Translations under genes and position numbers: made by a program
Notes under the pieces: model-generated
Databases searched by the model: none
What the model was told of the DNA's origin: nothing
Seen by the model: the letters and a program-made list of their open reading frames with translations, nothing else
Shown here: positions 41,106 to 49,684 of the stretch, piece by piece
Layout of the letters: every line of letters begins with the position of its first letter
How positions within the stretch are numbered: position 1 is the stretch's first letter
Assembly (NCBI GenBank): GCA_021323265.1
Contig: JAJTCO010000009.1
Coordinates: 1-64,000, forward strand
Length of the DNA: 64,000 nt
Reading direction: 5' to 3'
From: Pseudoduganella sp.
GTDB lineage: Bacteria; Pseudomonadota; Gammaproteobacteria; Burkholderiales; Burkholderiaceae_D

Positions 41106-42422
41106 ATGAAGTTGAAACTATTGGCAGCGGCGCTGGCCTATGCGGCCGCCTCGTACGCCCAGGCCGCGCTGACGGCCGACCAGGTCAAGACCTTCACGCT
41201 GAACAACGGCATGAAGTTCATCGTGCTGGAAAGCAGCGCGATCCCGAATGCGAACATGTACACCTTCTGGAAGGTCGGTTCGCGCAACGAAGCGCCCGGC
41301 ACCACCGGCCTGTCGCACTTCTTCGAACACATGATGTTCAACGGGTCGAAGAACTACGGCCCGAAAATGTTCGACCGCACCATGGAAGCGAACGGCGGCG
41401 CCAACAACGCCTACACCAACAGCGACGTGACGGTGTACCAGGACTGGTTCCCCGCCTCCTCGCTGGAGACCGTCTTCAAGCTGGAAGGCGACCGTATCGC
41501 CCACTTGTCGATCGACCCGAAGATGGTCGAGAGCGAACGCGGCGTGGTGCTGTCCGAGCGCAGCACCGGCCTGGAAAACTCCAACGTGCGCATGCTGATG
41601 CAGGAACTGAACAGCGTGGCCTACGTGGCCCACCCCTACGCCATCCCGACCATCGGCTGGGAATCGGACATCAAGGCCTGGACCCTGCAGGATCTGCAGC
41701 ACTACTTCCGCACCTACTATGCGCCCAACAACGCGGTCTCCGTGATCGTGGGCGACGTCAAGTTCGAGCAGGTGAAGAAGCTGGCCACCCGGTATTTCGG
41801 CAGCATCCCCAAGCGTGCCGCGCCGCCGGCCGTGCGCACCGTGGAGCCGGAACAGAAGGGCGAACGCCGCCTGTTCGTGGCCAAGCCGTCCGCCACCGCC
41901 GCCAACCTGATGGTGGCCTACAAGGTGCCGCAAGCGGGATCGCCCGAATACTACGCGCTGGACGTGCTGCAATCGCTGCTCACCGACGGCAAGACTTCGC
42001 GCCTGTACAAGGCCCTGGTCGAGCAGCAGCTGGCCACCAGCGTCGGCTCCTACAACACCGACGGCTTCGACCCCGGCCTGCTCTACATGTTCACCGTGGC
42101 CGCCGCCGGCGTCGAACCGGCGAAGGTGGAGAAGGCCATGCTGGAAGCGATCGAAAAGGTCGCCCAGGATGGCGTCAGCGAGGAAGAACTGCAGAAGGTG
42201 AAGAACGCCAAGCTGCTGGGCATCTACCGCGCGCAGGAAACCATCAACGGCAAGGCGCAAATGCTGGGCAATTACGACGTCTTCTTCGGCGACTACAGGA
42301 AGGCGTTCGAAGCGCCGGCCGCCTACGAAAAGCTGACCACGGCCGAGATCCAGGCTGTCGCCGCCAAATACCTGAAGAAATCGCTGCGCACCGTGGGCGT
42401 GCTGGCGGCGAAGGAGGACTAA
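41106..42422 (+). CDS. M16 family zinc peptidase, catalytic subunit
   Basis: A 438-residue periplasmic peptidase with a signal peptide (cleavage near AQA-AL). The inverted zinc motif HxxEH is present as HFFEH (71-75), and the third ligand is the Glu in ESERG (142-146). Two homologous halves form the usual clam shell. GAGGAAACCC precedes the ATG. The next gene, 3 nt on, encodes a relative without the zinc motif, and the two probably form a heterodimer as in other bacterial M16B pairs. Confidence 0.92.
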   Translation: MKLKLLAAALAYAAASYAQAALTADQVKTFTLNNGMKFIVLESSAIPNANMYTFWKVGSRNEAPGTTGLSHFFEHMMFNGSKNYGPKMFDRTMEANGGANNAYTNSDVTVYQDWFPASSLETVFKLEGDRIAHLSIDPKMVESERGVVLSERSTGLENSNVRMLMQELNSVAYVAHPYAIPTIGWESDIKAWTLQDLQHYFRTYYAPNNAVSVIVGDVKFEQVKKLATRYFGSIPKRAAPPAVRTVEPEQKGERRLFVAKPSATAANLMVAYKVPQAGSPEYYALDVLQSLLTDGKTSRLYKALVEQQLATSVGSYNTDGFDPGLLYMFTVAAAGVEPAKVEKAMLEAIEKVAQDGVSEEELQKVKNAKLLGIYRAQETINGKAQMLGNYDVFFGDYRKAFEAPAAYEKLTTAEIQAVAAKYLKKSLRTVGVLAAKED

Positions 42423-42425
42423 GGA

Positions 42426-43808
42426 ATGAAGAAGCTGTTTTCTATCGCACTGACCTGCGCTGGCGCCGCCGGCGCCCAGGCCGCCGAGTTCAAGCTGCCG
42501 GCCTATGAGACGGCCAAGCTGCCGAACGGCCTCACCGTGTATATGATGGAACGCCACGACGTGCCCCTGGTGGCCGTGCGCGCCGTGGTGAAGGCCGGCG
42601 CCGTCAACGACGGCGCGCAGGCCGGCCTGGCCAACCTGACCGGCGATGGCGTCCTGCTCGGCTCGACCAGGCACAACAAGGCCCACATCGACCAAGCCTT
42701 CGACTTCCGTGGCGCCGTGCTGGCCGGCGGCAGCAGCGTGGAGCAATCGACCGTGGCCGCCAACTTCGCCCGCAAGGACACCGACGCCCTGCTGCCGCTG
42801 TTCGCGGAACTGGTGCAGGAGCCCAGCTTTGACGCGGCCGAGCTGGACAAGCTGCGCACGCGCAAGGTCAACGGCTTGAAGCAGGCCAAGGAAAGCCCGC
42901 GCCAGGTGGTCGGCACCTACTACCGCGCCATGCTGTTCGGCAAATCGGCCTATGCCAACCCGCCCAGCGGCACCATCAACAGCTTGAGCGCGCTGAAGCA
43001 GGACGACGTGAAAGCCTTCCACAAGCGCTACTTCCGCCCGGACAATGCCGCCCTGATCGTGGTGGGCGATTTCGACCCGGCCGAGATGCGCAGGAAAGTG
43101 GAAGCCCTGTTCGGCCAATGGAAGGCGGACGGTCCGGCGCCGCAGCGCGCCGACTACGGCAAGGTGCAGGCGGCGCAGCCGCGCGTGTGGCTGGTCAACA
43201 AGGCCGACGCCATCGAGACCACCTTCATGATCGGCGGCCCCGGCATCGCGCGCAACGATCCGGACTATGTGCCGCTGCAGGTGCTGAACACGGTGCTGGG
43301 CGGGCGCTTCACGTCCTGGCTGAACGACGAGCTGCGCGTCAATTCGGGCCTGACCTACGGCGCCAACTCCAGCTTCACCCCGCTGTCGCAGGCCGGCACC
43401 TTCGCCATTTCCAGCTTCACCGCGCTGCCGAAGACGGAAGCCGCGCTGGACCTGGCGCTGAAGACCTACGAGCGCTTGTGGAGCAAGGGCATCGACAAGG
43501 CGACGCTGGATTCGGCCAAGGCGTACGTCAAGGGCCAGTTCCCGCCGCGCTATGAAACGAGCGAGCAGCTCGCTTCCCTGCTGGGCGACATGTATGCCAA
43601 CGACGTCAGCCGCAGCCAGATCGACAACTTCATGCGGGATGTCGACAGCCTGACGCCGGAACGCGCCAAGCAGCTGGTCGAGAAGCACTTCCCGCGCAAG
43701 AACCTGCAAATGGTCCTGGTGGGCAAGGCCGCCGACATCGGCAAGGTCGCCGCCAAGTACGGCAGCGTGACCAACCTGGAAATCACCGCCGACGGCTTCC
43801 AGCCTTAA
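42426..43808 (+). CDS. M16 family protein, non-catalytic partner
   Basis: A 460-residue exported M16 homologue (signal peptide ending near AQA-AE). Where the zinc motif HxxEH should be, residues 67-79 read GLANLTGDGVLLG. His and Glu ligands are absent, so it cannot bind zinc in the normal way. The fold is otherwise intact, with the conserved C-terminal RFTSWLNDELRVNSGLTYGANS block (R/Y motif) that completes the active site in heterodimers. It is co-transcribed with the catalytic subunit 3 nt upstream, and is followed by a long palindromic terminator. Confidence 0.9.
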   Translation: MKKLFSIALTCAGAAGAQAAEFKLPAYETAKLPNGLTVYMMERHDVPLVAVRAVVKAGAVNDGAQAGLANLTGDGVLLGSTRHNKAHIDQAFDFRGAVLAGGSSVEQSTVAANFARKDTDALLPLFAELVQEPSFDAAELDKLRTRKVNGLKQAKESPRQVVGTYYRAMLFGKSAYANPPSGTINSLSALKQDDVKAFHKRYFRPDNAALIVVGDFDPAEMRRKVEALFGQWKADGPAPQRADYGKVQAAQPRVWLVNKADAIETTFMIGGPGIARNDPDYVPLQVLNTVLGGRFTSWLNDELRVNSGLTYGANSSFTPLSQAGTFAISSFTALPKTEAALDLALKTYERLWSKGIDKATLDSAKAYVKGQFPPRYETSEQLASLLGDMYANDVSRSQIDNFMRDVDSLTPERAKQLVEKHFPRKNLQMVLVGKAADIGKVAAKYGSVTNLEITADGFQP

Positions 43809-43821
43809 GCGGCCAGCAAGT

Positions 43822-43887
43822 AAAAAATCAGGGACGGAGCAAGTTTTCCGCGGTCGCGGAAAACTCGTTCCGTCCCTGATTTTTTTT
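43822..43887. terminator. Long near-perfect palindrome, bidirectional terminator or dispersed repeat
   Basis: 31-bp arms (43822-43852 and 43855-43885) match at 29 of 31 positions around a 2-nt centre. They have six A at the left end and eight T at the right. It lies 13 nt after the M16 stop and 4 nt before the stop of the convergent gene, so it can end transcription from both sides. The arm is longer than an ordinary terminator and may be one copy of a REP/MITE-like repeat. Confidence 0.8.
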
Positions 43888-43891
43888 ATCT

Positions 43892-44251
43892 TTACAGTCC
43901 TTGCGCTTCGATGTCGGCCAGCGATTCGCGGCCCTTGTCGGTGATGGCGTAACCGCCTTCGATGGCGGTGATGTGCGACTTCTTGCCCAGGAACATGGCC
44001 ACGTCGGCGTCGATCGGCGCGCCGGACTGCGCCACCAGCGCTTTCAGCGCCAACACGCAACGGCGCAGGAACAGGCGTTCCTTGCCCGCGTCGGTCAGGA
44101 TGATGTGGCCGCTGCGTTCAAACTTGATCAGCTTGATGCCCGACAGCCGTTTGCTGTTGCGGCCGACGCACGCGCTCGGCTTGCCCTGGATGCCCCGGGC
44201 AATTTCCAGCAGCGCGTTGAATTCGTCCGTGCTCAGTTTTTCATTCTTCAT
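43892..44251 (-). CDS. Hypothetical protein, possibly winged-helix-like
   Basis: A 119-residue soluble protein starting MKNEKLSTDEFNALLEIARG. It has a basic middle segment (VGRNSKRLSGIKLIKFERSGHIILTDAGKERL) and a C-terminal repeat of the same form, IEGGYAITDKGRESL. The pair of ITDKGRE/LTDAGKE turns resembles wings of winged-helix proteins, which would give a DNA-binding tendency, but there is no family match. The start at 44251 opens the well-formed helix; the frame also extends further upstream. Confidence 0.6.
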   Translation of the reverse strand: MKNEKLSTDEFNALLEIARGIQGKPSACVGRNSKRLSGIKLIKFERSGHIILTDAGKERLFLRRCVLALKALVAQSGAPIDADVAMFLGKKSHITAIEGGYAITDKGRESLADIEAQGL

Positions 44252-44318
44252 TGCTTGTATTCCATGATGGGCATAACGTAACCCGTCATGGTACGCGCCC
44301 ACGCGGGACGCGGCAAGC

Positions 44319-44459
44319 TTACTTCAGCAGACGGAGGGCCAGCCACAGCAACGCCGACCCCGCCACCAGGGCGCTGGCACACATCAACGCCTGGGCGCGA
44401 CGGCTGTGCAGGTCGATACGGCGTCCGAGATAGATCTTGTTGTGCAGGGAATTGCCCAT
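44319..44459 (-). CDS. Small single-pass membrane protein
   Basis: A 46-residue product. A polar N-terminus MGNSLHNKIYLGRRIDLHSRR leads to one hydrophobic helix (about residues 23-43, LMCASALVAGSALLWLAL) and a short LLK tail. GGAGG lies 6 nt before the ATG at 44459. Function unknown; its position next to the 119-residue gene is not telling. Confidence 0.6.
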   Translation of the reverse strand: MGNSLHNKIYLGRRIDLHSRRAQALMCASALVAGSALLWLALRLLK

Positions 44460-44643
44460 GGTGGCCTCCGACTGGAAAAACGTTTGTCGATGACCCATTA
44501 TAAAAAGACGATGGTGACGGCTATGTGACAGCCAGCACAAAATGCCACAAATATTCTTATCAAACAACGGAAGTTACTATTGTGCAAGCAGGCGACGCTG
44601 CGCGCGCAGCGCTGCTAGGATCGGTGCGGAAGGAGGGTCCAGC

Positions 44644-44829
44644 ATGGAGCAGCCAATCAAGTCCCAGCCCGAAAAGGGCCAGCATCTCATGGACGAGGCC
44701 GATATCGGCAGCGGAGAGAAAACACCGGGCGAACAGGAGACGGAAGAGCAGATCCGCAAGATCCCGCCCCTGCCCGAGCCGGACGCTAAGCCTTCATCGG
44801 CGGCGGTTTCGGTACCGGCTCCTCGATAG
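44644..44829 (+). CDS. Small acidic disordered protein
   Basis: A 61-residue, hydrophilic, Glu/Pro-rich protein (GQHLMDEADIGSGEKTPGE, then KIPPLPEPD). No globular domain is expected. AAGGAGG sits 8 nt upstream of the ATG at 44644, good support for translation. Its 3' end overlaps the antisense proline-rich gene at 44786-44923 by 44 bp. Confidence 0.6.
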   Translation: MEQPIKSQPEKGQHLMDEADIGSGEKTPGEQETEEQIRKIPPLPEPDAKPSSAAVSVPAPR

Positions 44830-44923
44830 GCGGCTCGACCGGCAACGGCTGGTCGTCCGGCGGCGGCTCTTTCTCCGGCTGTGGCGGCGGGGTTTCCGGG
44901 TCGGGTGTGATATGCGCGCGCAT
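44786..44923 (-). CDS. Small proline-rich protein
   Basis: A 45-residue frame, ATG 44923 to TAG 44786-44788, reading MRAHITPDPETPPPQPEKE and continuing with PxxP-type repeats to KPPPMKA. GAGGAG is 7 nt before the ATG. More than a third of residues are Pro. Overlaps the 3' end of the plus-strand acidic gene. Proline-rich, acidic and short: a role cannot be assigned. Confidence 0.55.
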   Translation of the reverse strand: MRAHITPDPETPPPQPEKEPPPDDQPLPVEPPIEEPVPKPPPMKA

Positions 44924-44981
44924 GGCATTACTCCTCGATAAATGTTGCCTGATTTAGCAGATCGGGCACATTCCGGATATA

Positions 44982-46862
44982 TCAAGAGTGGGCGCCGGCG
45001 AGAATTTCCTGTAACTGGTCGATGCTGACGGGCTTGACCAGGTGGTGGTGGAAGCCCGCTTCGAAGGCGCGTTCGCGGTCTTTCTGCTGCCCCCAGCCCG
45101 TCACTGCCACCAGCACCGTATGCCGCAGGGCCGGCAAGCGCTTGAGCGCGCGCGCCAGTTCATAACCATTCAGTTGCGGCAAGCCGATGTCAAGGAAGGC
45201 AACGTCGGGCGCGAATGCTTCCGCGGCCGCCAGCGCCTGGACGCCGTCGTGGCAGATCCGCACCTGGTGGCCCAGCGAGCGCAGCAAGCCGCCGATGCCG
45301 TTTACGAAATCCTCATTGTCGTCCGCCAGCAGGATGCGGTACAGGTGCGCCTGCGCCGTCGCCTCGGCGCGCTGGGCGGGCTCCGTGGCGGGGCCCGCCA
45401 GCAAGGGCAAGGTCACGGTGAAGGTGCTGCCCTGCCCGATCCCCGCGCTCTCGGCGCGGATGCTGCCGCCATGCAGTTCCACCAGCTTGCGCGCCAGCGA
45501 CAGGCCGACGCCCAGGCCCGCCGTCGTGCGTTCGAGCGAGGTATCGGCCTGGATGAACATTTCGAAGATCTCGTCCAGCAGGGCCGGGGCAATGCCGATG
45601 CCATTGTCGCGCACGCACAACAGCAGCCGGCCCGCTTCCGCCTGCGCCGCCAGCACGATGGTGCCGCCGCGCGCGGTGTACTTGGCGGCATTGTGCAGCA
45701 GGTTGGACAGCACCTGCGCCAGCCGCGTCGCGTCGCCCACCAGGTAGAGCGGCGCGGGCGGCAGCTGCACATCGAGCCGGTGGCCCTGGGCGACTATGAA
45801 GGGGCGCGCCAGCTCCAGCGCGTCGTTGACCACGTCCTGCAGCCGGATCTGTTCGCGCCGGATCGTCAGCTTGCCGGTGTTGATGCGCGAGACGTCGAGC
45901 AGGTCGTCCACCAGGCGCACCATCTGCTTGAGCTGGCGTTCCATGATGGTGCGCGCGCGCTCGCACGCAGCCTGGTCGTTGGCATTGATGCGCATGATGT
46001 CGAGCCCGGTACGGATCGGCGCCAGCGGATTGCGCAATTCGTGCGCCAGCGTGGCCAGGAACTCGTCCTTGCGCCGGTCGGCCAGCAGCAAGGCACGCTC
46101 GGCGCCCTGGCGCACCGTCATCTCGTGCTCGAGCGTGCGGTTGGCTTGCTGCAGGGCATTCGAGCGGCGCGCAATCTCGGCCAGCATGTCGTTGAAGGCG
46201 TCCACCAGCGTGCCGATTTCGCCGGTGGCGCGTTCGCCCACCCGCAGCGAATAGTCGCGGCGCAGCATCACGGCGCGCGCCACGTCGGTGACGGCCAGCA
46301 GCGGGCGCGTGATGCCGGCCTGCAGCAAGTTGGCCACGATGGCCGCCAGCAGCAGACTGCCCAGCATCACGCCCAGCAGGATCAGCGCGTAGCTTTGCAA
46401 TCGGTCCAGCAGGCGGTAGGAAGCGGCCAGGTAGACGGTGCCGATGCGCTCGCCCGCCTCGACAATGGGGTGGCTGACCACCATTTGCCCGCCTTCGATC
46501 GCATGGCCCAGCGGCCCCGGCCGGCGCGGCAGCTGCGCCAGGTCGAAGGACGCTTGCGCATAGGAGGCAAACAGCTCGCCCTGGCTCGTGTAGATGGCGC
46601 CGGCCAGGATCTGCGGCCGCACGCGCAGCAGACCCAGGTTCTGCTGGGCGGTGCGCGGGTCGTGGAAGGAGATGGCGGGCGCGGAAATGGTGGCCACCAG
46701 CTGCGCCTGCGTGGTCAGGTCGTCCACCCAGCCCTGCTGGAAGCTCTTCAGGTCGTACACCAGCATCGACACCGTGGTGACCACCAGCGCGGCAAACGTT
46801 GTCGCAAGGGCAGTCAGGATCAGTTTGAAGCGTACCGATCCTGACGCCTGCGCAAGCATCAT
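44982..46862 (-). CDS. Hybrid sensor histidine kinase with CHASE8, HAMP and receiver domains
   Basis: A 626-residue membrane kinase. Transmembrane helices at about 12-34 and 155-180 flank a periplasmic CHASE8 sensor (FHDPRTAQQNLGLLRVRPQILAGAIY). A HAMP domain (180-235) leads to HisKA with phospho-acceptor His274 in HELRNP. An HATPase domain follows (NLLHNAAKYT, DNGIGI, GLGVGLSLARKL) and then a C-terminal receiver with Asp558 in FLDIGLPQLNG. It is the last gene of a three-gene operon and overlaps yfiR by 4 nt, so the TonB receptor and YfiR-like protein likely act in its signal input. Confidence 0.93.
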   Translation of the reverse strand: MMLAQASGSVRFKLILTALATTFAALVVTTVSMLVYDLKSFQQGWVDDLTTQAQLVATISAPAISFHDPRTAQQNLGLLRVRPQILAGAIYTSQGELFASYAQASFDLAQLPRRPGPLGHAIEGGQMVVSHPIVEAGERIGTVYLAASYRLLDRLQSYALILLGVMLGSLLLAAIVANLLQAGITRPLLAVTDVARAVMLRRDYSLRVGERATGEIGTLVDAFNDMLAEIARRSNALQQANRTLEHEMTVRQGAERALLLADRRKDEFLATLAHELRNPLAPIRTGLDIMRINANDQAACERARTIMERQLKQMVRLVDDLLDVSRINTGKLTIRREQIRLQDVVNDALELARPFIVAQGHRLDVQLPPAPLYLVGDATRLAQVLSNLLHNAAKYTARGGTIVLAAQAEAGRLLLCVRDNGIGIAPALLDEIFEMFIQADTSLERTTAGLGVGLSLARKLVELHGGSIRAESAGIGQGSTFTVTLPLLAGPATEPAQRAEATAQAHLYRILLADDNEDFVNGIGGLLRSLGHQVRICHDGVQALAAAEAFAPDVAFLDIGLPQLNGYELARALKRLPALRHTVLVAVTGWGQQKDRERAFEAGFHHHLVKPVSIDQLQEILAGAHS

Positions 46863-47455
46863 CGGCCGCCTTTCTGTACGTGGTAGGCCACGGACAGCAG
46901 GCGCGAACTCAGCCGTACATTACTGCGTTCGGCCGCCGGCAGCGACACTTCGAAGCGCACGCGCTCATCGACCACGCGGAAGTTGATGACACTTCCCGAC
47001 TGCAAGCCGTTTTCCAGTTCGGTGACGGTGACGGTGCCGTTCTGCTCCGCCGCCCGCAGCGCTTGCACCGGCTGCGCCGCATCGGCGCCGACAAACAGCA
47101 GGTGCAGGCCGGCCAGCGGCTCGCCATCGCGCAGGTGGCGCACACTGACCGTACGGTTGCCCACGGCGCGGCCATTGGCGATGCGGGCCAGTTCGGCCGC
47201 CACTTCGTCCGACCCGAGCACGCCAACCGTCAGCGTGGGGCCGGGATCGGCCGGGAATTCCATATAACCCAGGAACTTGAACAGGAAGGCGGCTTTGACG
47301 CTGCGCTCGAGCATCGGCGTGGCCGCGCCCGGCTGCGAACCGACCGCCAGGCAGCTGAAGGCGAACAGCAGCAGCGCCATGGCGAACAGGCGAGACTTCC
47401 AGCTGCTGGCCGCCAGCGGCGGCACGGCATACGATGCAAGGCAGGCGCTTATCAT
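46859..47455 (-). CDS. YfiR family (DUF4154) periplasmic protein
   Basis: A 198-residue exported protein with a hydrophobic segment near residues 22-40 and the YfiR/DUF4154 domain (about 50-190). Markers are VKAAFLFKFLGYMEFP at the start, LHLLFVGADAAQP, and SGSVINFRVVDERVRFEVSLPAAERSNVRLSSRLLSVA at the end. In Pseudomonas, YfiR represses a membrane diguanylate cyclase from the periplasm. Here it is coupled to a hybrid kinase (4-bp overlap) and a TonB receptor (4-nt gap), so it probably modulates the kinase's periplasmic sensor. Confidence 0.88.
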   Translation of the reverse strand: MISACLASYAVPPLAASSWKSRLFAMALLLFAFSCLAVGSQPGAATPMLERSVKAAFLFKFLGYMEFPADPGPTLTVGVLGSDEVAAELARIANGRAVGNRTVSVRHLRDGEPLAGLHLLFVGADAAQPVQALRAAEQNGTVTVTELENGLQSGSVINFRVVDERVRFEVSLPAAERSNVRLSSRLLSVAYHVQKGGR

Positions 47456-47459
47456 CTCA

Positions 47460-49382
47460 TTAGTATCGCATTCTCAATTCCAGCCGTGCGCGACGCTCGA
47501 GCAGGCTGCGGCCCGGCAGTCCGCCAAACTCGGCATGGCGCGCGTGAAGCAGGTTCTGCCCCGTCAGCGCCAGGTCGGTATTGGGCCGCACTTTCCATAC
47601 CCAGTGCACATCGAGCTCATGATACGACGGAACCTGCGGTTTCGGCAGACTGCCGCTGTAACGCAAGGTCCAGTCCAGCTGCATGCTATCACTGAGCTCA
47701 TGCGAGGAGCGCAATTGCCAGTAGCCGTGCGGGTCATTGATCACCAGGCCGCCCGAGGAAGTGTCCTTGCTGCCGGGCTTGCGCCAGGTGTCGATGTCCT
47801 GCAGCACCAGGCCCGCATTCAGGCGCCAGCGCAGGGCCGGCTGCCAGCGCGCCCAGAACTCGATGCCGCGGCTGCGGCCTGCGGCCAGGTTGCGGAACTC
47901 GATGCTGCCGCGGTAAGGCTCGCTGCGCGGCACCGGTTCCAGCGTGCGCAGCTTGTCGTACTCGGCATACCAGGCCGTCGCCGAATAGGACCAGTGCTGG
48001 GCGGGCTGGGCGCGGTACCCCAGTTCCAGCACGTTCGCCACTTCCGACTGGAACTGCGCGCTGGTGCCGATCACGAAGTACGGCACGCCGCCCACCATGA
48101 TGGGTTTGGGCGGCGCCACGAAGTCGCGGTCGACCCGCGACGGCGCGCGCACCGTGCGCGACAGGGCGCTCCAGACGGTCTGCTTCGGTGCCGGATTCCA
48201 GGCCAGGCGCAGCGTGGGCAGCCATTCGGCGCCGGTATAGCTGTTGTGCTCGACCTTGAGGCCGGCCGTGGCCCGCCAGCCCGCTGCGAGGACGATTTCA
48301 TCCTGGGCAAACAGGTTGCCCCAATGCAAGGTGCGCTGGTAGGGCCAGAAGCCGTAGCCGGGGCCGGGGGTATTGTCGTCGCGCGAATGGCGGTAGCCGC
48401 CGCCCCAGGACAGCTTGTGGCGGCCAGCGCGGACATCGTGCTGCCCTTCGACTTCCACGGTATCGAGCCGGTCCACGTAGTTGCGGGGCTGGTTGCGTTC
48501 GGTGTGCTCGAGGATCAGTTGCAGGCGCAGGTCGGCGTCGTCCGACAGCTGGCGCGTGAAGCGGGCGATCAGATTGGCGCCGGACAGGCGGATGTCGCGC
48601 GTCAGGGCCTGCCCCAGGTTGGCCTGGTACACGTCGCCGGACACGCTCAAGCCGCCCTGCAGCACATCCCAGTCGGCACGAAAGCCCGCCTGGCGGCGCT
48701 GCATGCCGGTAAACGTGTTGTCGCCGGAGGCGGTGTCCGTGTCGTCCAGCGCCATGTACTGGGCGTAGGCGCGGTAAGTGCCGCCCTGCGGCAGGCGGCC
48801 ACCAAAGCGCAAGGTCGCGTCGCCCTCCCCGCTGCTCGCCGCCACCGACAGCAAGGTGCCCTGGCTGTCCCGGGCATGGCGCGTGATGACGTTGATCACG
48901 CCGTTGACCGCATTCACGCCCCAGATGGTGGCGCCGGGCCCGCTGATCACTTCGATGCGCTCGATATCCTCCATGACCACGCCCTGCACGTCCCAGAACA
49001 CGGCGGAGAAAAATGGCGAGTAGGTGCTGCGGCCGTCGATCAGCATCAGCATCTTGTTGGCAAAGGGACTATTGAAGCCGCGCGCGCTGATGGCGTAATT
49101 GCGCGCATCCACGCGCGCCACCTGCAGGTTCGGCGCCAGGCGCAAGGCTTCCGGCAGGCTGCGCGCCCCGCTGCGGCGGATGTCGGTGGCGCTGATGATG
49201 AAGACCGAGGCAGCGGCGTTGCCAAGCTTCTCCTCATGGCGCGAGACGGAAGTGATGACAATGTCGTTCAACTGTTCCAGCGTCAGGTCGGCAATGTCGC
49301 CTTCAGCCATCGGCGCGGCTTGCGCCTGCGCCGCACAGCCCAGCACTACCAGCAACAACAAGGGAAGAGGTTTCCTGTTCAT
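47460..49382 (-). CDS. TonB-dependent receptor
   Basis: A 640-residue outer-membrane protein with a signal peptide (cleavage near AQA-AP). The plug domain has SVFIISATDIRRSGARSLPEALRLAPNLQVARV and ARGFNSPFANKMLMLIDGRS. A 22-stranded barrel ends in an aromatic residue (LRMRY). First gene of the TBDR-yfiR-kinase operon. A TonB box is not obvious at the mature N-terminus. The ligand is unknown; the kinase pairing suggests a sensed substrate. Confidence 0.9.
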   Translation of the reverse strand: MNRKPLPLLLLVVLGCAAQAQAAPMAEGDIADLTLEQLNDIVITSVSRHEEKLGNAAASVFIISATDIRRSGARSLPEALRLAPNLQVARVDARNYAISARGFNSPFANKMLMLIDGRSTYSPFFSAVFWDVQGVVMEDIERIEVISGPGATIWGVNAVNGVINVITRHARDSQGTLLSVAASSGEGDATLRFGGRLPQGGTYRAYAQYMALDDTDTASGDNTFTGMQRRQAGFRADWDVLQGGLSVSGDVYQANLGQALTRDIRLSGANLIARFTRQLSDDADLRLQLILEHTERNQPRNYVDRLDTVEVEGQHDVRAGRHKLSWGGGYRHSRDDNTPGPGYGFWPYQRTLHWGNLFAQDEIVLAAGWRATAGLKVEHNSYTGAEWLPTLRLAWNPAPKQTVWSALSRTVRAPSRVDRDFVAPPKPIMVGGVPYFVIGTSAQFQSEVANVLELGYRAQPAQHWSYSATAWYAEYDKLRTLEPVPRSEPYRGSIEFRNLAAGRSRGIEFWARWQPALRWRLNAGLVLQDIDTWRKPGSKDTSSGGLVINDPHGYWQLRSSHELSDSMQLDWTLRYSGSLPKPQVPSYHELDVHWVWKVRPNTDLALTGQNLLHARHAEFGGLPGRSLLERRARLELRMRY

Positions 49383-49525
49383 GGGTCGGCGGCGAATTGT
49401 CGTAGGGAATTATAAACACAACTGCAACACGCACGGTTCACGGTTGTGCCGTTTGGCAACGTTATGGGCTTGCAAATTTTCCTGGCGGCCCGATATGGGC
49501 TGCATTGTCCAGCACAGGAAGCACC

Positions 49526-49684
49526 ATGTTCCCCAAACCGCCCCGTCCCGAACCGCCGCGCAAGGCCGTCGCCATGCAGGTCGTCCAGCAGCGCGTCTGC
49601 GGCGCTGTCGACACCTCGCGCATCGTGCTGCCGGCCGCGCCGCCAGCCCCGCCTGCCGTCAAGGACGCGGCATCCAGCCGATGA
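49526..49684 (+). CDS. Small Pro/Ala-rich protein
   Basis: A 52-residue frame starting MFPKPPRPEPPRKAVAMQVV and ending in an Ala/Pro-rich tail. AGGAAG precedes the ATG at 49526 with 5 nt spacing. It overlaps the 3' end of the convergent SMP-30 gene by 26 bp. One Cys (QRVCGAV) stands in the middle. No known family; the ribosome site is the main support. Confidence 0.45.
   Translation: MFPKPPRPEPPRKAVAMQVVQQRVCGAVDTSRIVLPAAPPAPPAVKDAASSR

Noticed and set aside
41118-44060. 980-residue antisense frame
   Set aside because: It lies opposite the two M16 genes, whose motifs are intact, and crosses the palindromic terminator.
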